From NCBI GenBank assembly GCA_020200675.1, contig JAIVIG010000311.1, forward strand, positions 1-7,796: a stretch of 7,796 nt of DNA, written 5' to 3'. This stretch comes from Actinomycetota bacterium. GTDB taxonomy: Bacteria; Actinomycetota; Rubrobacteria; Rubrobacterales; Rubrobacteraceae. Position numbers and translations under genes: made by a program. The notes beneath the pieces were generated by a model. It was not told the DNA's origin, searched no databases, and saw only the letters and a program-made list of their open reading frames with translations. Shown in pieces: positions 5,904 through 7,796 of the stretch; the first letter of the stretch is position 1; each line of letters begins with the position of its first letter.

Positions 5904-6216
5904 GCTGCGGACGAGCGGTTGGTCGCCCTACCGCCGTTGGCGTCGCGGCGACCGCGGATGAAGGACGAGGAGCGGGGGAGCAACAACCCCCGGACGGCGT
6001 CTTGTGTATGCTATGCAGCGGGCGCCGGGACGGCGTGCCCCGGAAGTACGGCTCTCCTACCTCTTCGGGTAGGGGTGGGTCGAGAAGCGCAGGGAGGAGT
6101 TGGTGGCCGACAAGGCTTACGACAGCAGGAGCTTCCGAGGCCGGCTTTGCCGCCGGTGCGTAGGGCTTGCCGTGCCGTCCGGCGAAACACGCGGCATCTC
6201 GCCGGGGTGGGTTTAG
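5904..6216 (+). pseudogene. Degenerate IS5-family transposase remnant
   Basis: Pieces of an IS5-family transposase can be read in order in three plus-strand frames. From 5904 to about 5990, ADERLVALPPL and RRPRMKDEERGSNNPRT resemble the N-terminal LTDEQW..L.PLLPP and NPR region. From 5993 a second frame gives GVLCMLCSGRRDGVPRKYGS, matching the family pattern of a YVLRSG, WRDVP and RKYGSP-like stretch (DUF4096-type domain). From about 6070 a third frame gives ELVADKAYDSRSFRGRLCRR, the region around the second catalytic aspartate of the DDE domain, and stops at the TAG at 6214-6216. The segment with the first catalytic aspartate is deleted: only about 20 residues separate the YGSP and ADKAYD regions, where intact members have on the order of 100. 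The C-terminal end is also missing or scrambled. Neither terminal inverted repeats nor a target duplication was found. This identification is from remembered motifs. Confidence 0.75.
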
Positions 6217-6217
6217 G

Positions 6218-7771
6218 ATGGACTGGAGCGCGAAACCGGTCTCGTACCCGACGCTGCTGAGCGGCCCGGCCATCGCCGTCTACCTGGCCTGCGTCAAGTT
6301 CGTGGTACACATGCTCACGGCCGGGAACTACGGGTTTTACAGGGACGAGCTCTATTTCCTCTCGGCGGGCGAGCGTCTGGACCTCGGGTACGTGGACTTT
6401 CCTCCCCTGGTGGCCATCGTCACCGCGGTCGCCCGCGGCTTGCTCGGGGAATCTCCGGCGGCGCTGCACTTCTTCCCGGCTTTGGCGAGCGCGGCGGTCG
6501 TCGTGTTGACGGCGTTGATGGCCCGGGAGCTCGGCGGCGGCCGATTCGCGCAGATCCTCGCGGCCCTCGCCTCCCTCATCGCGCCGAACATCCTCGTGTT
6601 TGGCACCTGGATGTCGATGGACGCGTTCGACCAGCTCTTCTGGGCGCTCGCGACGTACGTGTTGCTGATGATCCTCAAGCAGGACCAGCCCAGGCTCTGG
6701 CTCCACTTCGGGTTGGTCGCGGGCCTGGGGCTTCTGGCCAAGGTCACCATGCTCTTCTTCGGGTTCGCGGTCTTCGTCGCCCTGCTTCTTACGCCCGCCC
6801 GGAAACATCTCTTTACCAAGTGGCCCTGGCTCGGCGGCGCCGTCGCGCTGGTCTTCTTGCTACCTTACGTCTTCTGGCAGATGGTCCATGGTTGGCCCAC
6901 CCTCGAGTTCTGGGCCAACTACGAGGGTAAGGTTGCCCCGGACTCGATCGCAAAGTTCCTCTTCGAGCAGGTAGCGACCATGCACCCGGCGACGTTGCTG
7001 ATCTGGCCCGCCGGGCTCTACTACTACCTGCTCTCCAAAGGCGGCAAACCCTACCAGACTTTGGGTTGGATCTACCTGATCCTCTTCGCGGTGTTCGCCA
7101 TCCAGAACGCGAAGTTCTACTTTCTGGCCCCGACCTACCCCATACTCTTCGCCGCGGGAGCCCTGGTGATCGAACGCTTTATCCGGTGGCGCCAGTGGAA
7201 CTGGCTGAAACCGGCCTACGTCTCCCTGCTGGTGATAAGCGGGATGATAGTCGCACCTTTGGCGGTGGTGCCGGTGCTGCCCGTGGACGCGCTCGCCAAG
7301 ATCACCGCCCCCGTCGAGGGCAACGCCGGCATAGATTCGGAAGCCCTCGGGTCATCGCAGGTCCCGCAGCCCTTCGCCTACAGGCAGGGTTGGGAAGACA
7401 TGGTAAAGACCGTCACCGGAGTCTATCGCGACCTCACGCCGGCGGAGCAAGCAAGAAGCTGCATCCTGGCCGGAAACTTCGGGCAGGCCGGGGCCCTCGA
7501 TTTCTTCGGCCCGAAATACTTTCTGCCGAGGGTGATCAGCGGGCACAATAACTATTACATCTGGGGAACGAGGGGTTGTTCGGGCCAGGTCATCATCTCC
7601 GTTGGTGTCCCCCGCGAACGGCTCGAAGCGGTGTTCAACGACATCGAGCACGCGGACACCGTTACCTGCGAGTATTGCATGCCGAACGAGAAGAACCTGC
7701 CGATCTACGTCCTCCGGGACCCGAAGGTACCGCTAGAAGAAGCCTGGCCTAAGTTCAAACGCTTCAGCTGA
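6218..7771 (+). CDS. Family-39-type membrane glycosyltransferase (ArnT/PMT-like)
   Basis: A 517-residue polytopic membrane protein of the GT-C superfamily, expected to move a sugar from a polyprenyl-phosphate donor to a lipid, protein or envelope acceptor on the outer face of the membrane. After helix 1 (about 15-34) comes the hallmark first loop, NYGFYRDELYFLSAGERL (37-54) with D43-E44, then GYVDFPPLVA (57-66), as in 'glycosyltransferase family 39' proteins. About ten hydrophobic segments follow up to about 355. The C-terminal domain has the features usual in this subgroup: GNFGQAGALDFFGPKY (419-434), SGHNNYYIWG (441-450), CEYCMPNEKNLPIYV (484-498) and a WP near the end (510-511). The ATG at 6218 follows a G-rich GGGGTGGG rather than a good Shine-Dalgarno; a TTG at 6167 would add residues from the transposase relic and is rejected. 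No partner genes for sugar donor synthesis are present, so the substrate is unknown. Confidence 0.9.
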   Translation: MDWSAKPVSYPTLLSGPAIAVYLACVKFVVHMLTAGNYGFYRDELYFLSAGERLDLGYVDFPPLVAIVTAVARGLLGESPAALHFFPALASAAVVVLTALMARELGGGRFAQILAALASLIAPNILVFGTWMSMDAFDQLFWALATYVLLMILKQDQPRLWLHFGLVAGLGLLAKVTMLFFGFAVFVALLLTPARKHLFTKWPWLGGAVALVFLLPYVFWQMVHGWPTLEFWANYEGKVAPDSIAKFLFEQVATMHPATLLIWPAGLYYYLLSKGGKPYQTLGWIYLILFAVFAIQNAKFYFLAPTYPILFAAGALVIERFIRWRQWNWLKPAYVSLLVISGMIVAPLAVVPVLPVDALAKITAPVEGNAGIDSEALGSSQVPQPFAYRQGWEDMVKTVTGVYRDLTPAEQARSCILAGNFGQAGALDFFGPKYFLPRVISGHNNYYIWGTRGCSGQVIISVGVPRERLEAVFNDIEHADTVTCEYCMPNEKNLPIYVLRDPKVPLEEAWPKFKRFS

Positions 7772-7796
7772 ATCCTCTTCCACGATGCTGATGGCG

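Noticed and set aside
5820..5990. Possible structured RNA (RNase P- or 6S-like) suggested by GC hairpins
   Set aside because: I could not find the conserved core sequences of those RNAs, and from about 5904 on the sequence is better explained by transposase similarity.
5509..6273. A 254-residue minus-strand open frame spanning the divergent intergenic region
   Set aside because: Its product is proline/arginine-rich with no domain-like pattern, it runs antisense to the transposase relic and the glycosyltransferase start, and it has no clear ribosome site. GC-rich DNA readily leaves such frames open.

Overview
This is a GC-rich window with very short gaps between co-directional genes and several strong Shine-Dalgarno sequences. 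Protein content and style suggest an actinobacterium, and a Rubrobacter-like lineage is my best guess. That placement rests on general resemblance, notably the ClpS subtype and the DisA_N/DACNV-type protein, not on a phylogenetic marker, so treat it as tentative. There are no rRNA or tRNA genes, no CRISPR array and no intact mobile element.

Layout. Positions 1-795 (+) hold the C-terminal part of a protein with a DisA_N-like (diadenylate-cyclase-fold) domain of the kind called DACNV; its 5' end lies outside the window. It converges tail to tail, 10 nt apart, with a minus-strand clpS gene (806-1132). A minus-strand cluster follows, read from right to left: an AMP-forming acyl-CoA synthetase (4326-2743), a short PhzF-family isomerase/epimerase (2738-2076) and an enoyl-CoA hydratase/isomerase-superfamily protein (2060-1266). 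The gaps are 4 nt and 15 nt and each downstream gene has its own Shine-Dalgarno sequence, so these three are very probably one operon. A plausible promoter lies at about 4382-4411. clpS lies 133 nt further downstream and may or may not be co-transcribed.

Positions 4327-4723 are non-coding, with the putative promoter and a small palindrome. An unrecognised six-helix membrane protein follows (4724-5431, minus strand). Positions 5432-6217 contain no intact gene. The right half, about 5904-6216, is the wreck of an IS5-family transposase whose recognisable pieces lie in three different plus-strand frames. It ends one base before the ATG of a family-39-type membrane glycosyltransferase (6218-7771, +), which fills the rest of the window.

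How the genes may work together. The ligase would activate a carboxylic acid to its CoA thioester, and the hydratase-superfamily protein would act on an acyl-CoA. That protein lacks both catalytic glutamates of classical enoyl-CoA hydratase, so a plain beta-oxidation role is doubtful. The PhzF protein keeps the family's acid/base residues and suggests an isomerisation step in the same unknown pathway. The ClpS also departs from the textbook N-degron pocket. The most interesting content is therefore a set of familiar folds whose key residues differ from the family standard, plus a relic insertion sequence forming the upstream flank of a glycosyltransferase gene. I do not see a wholly new system.
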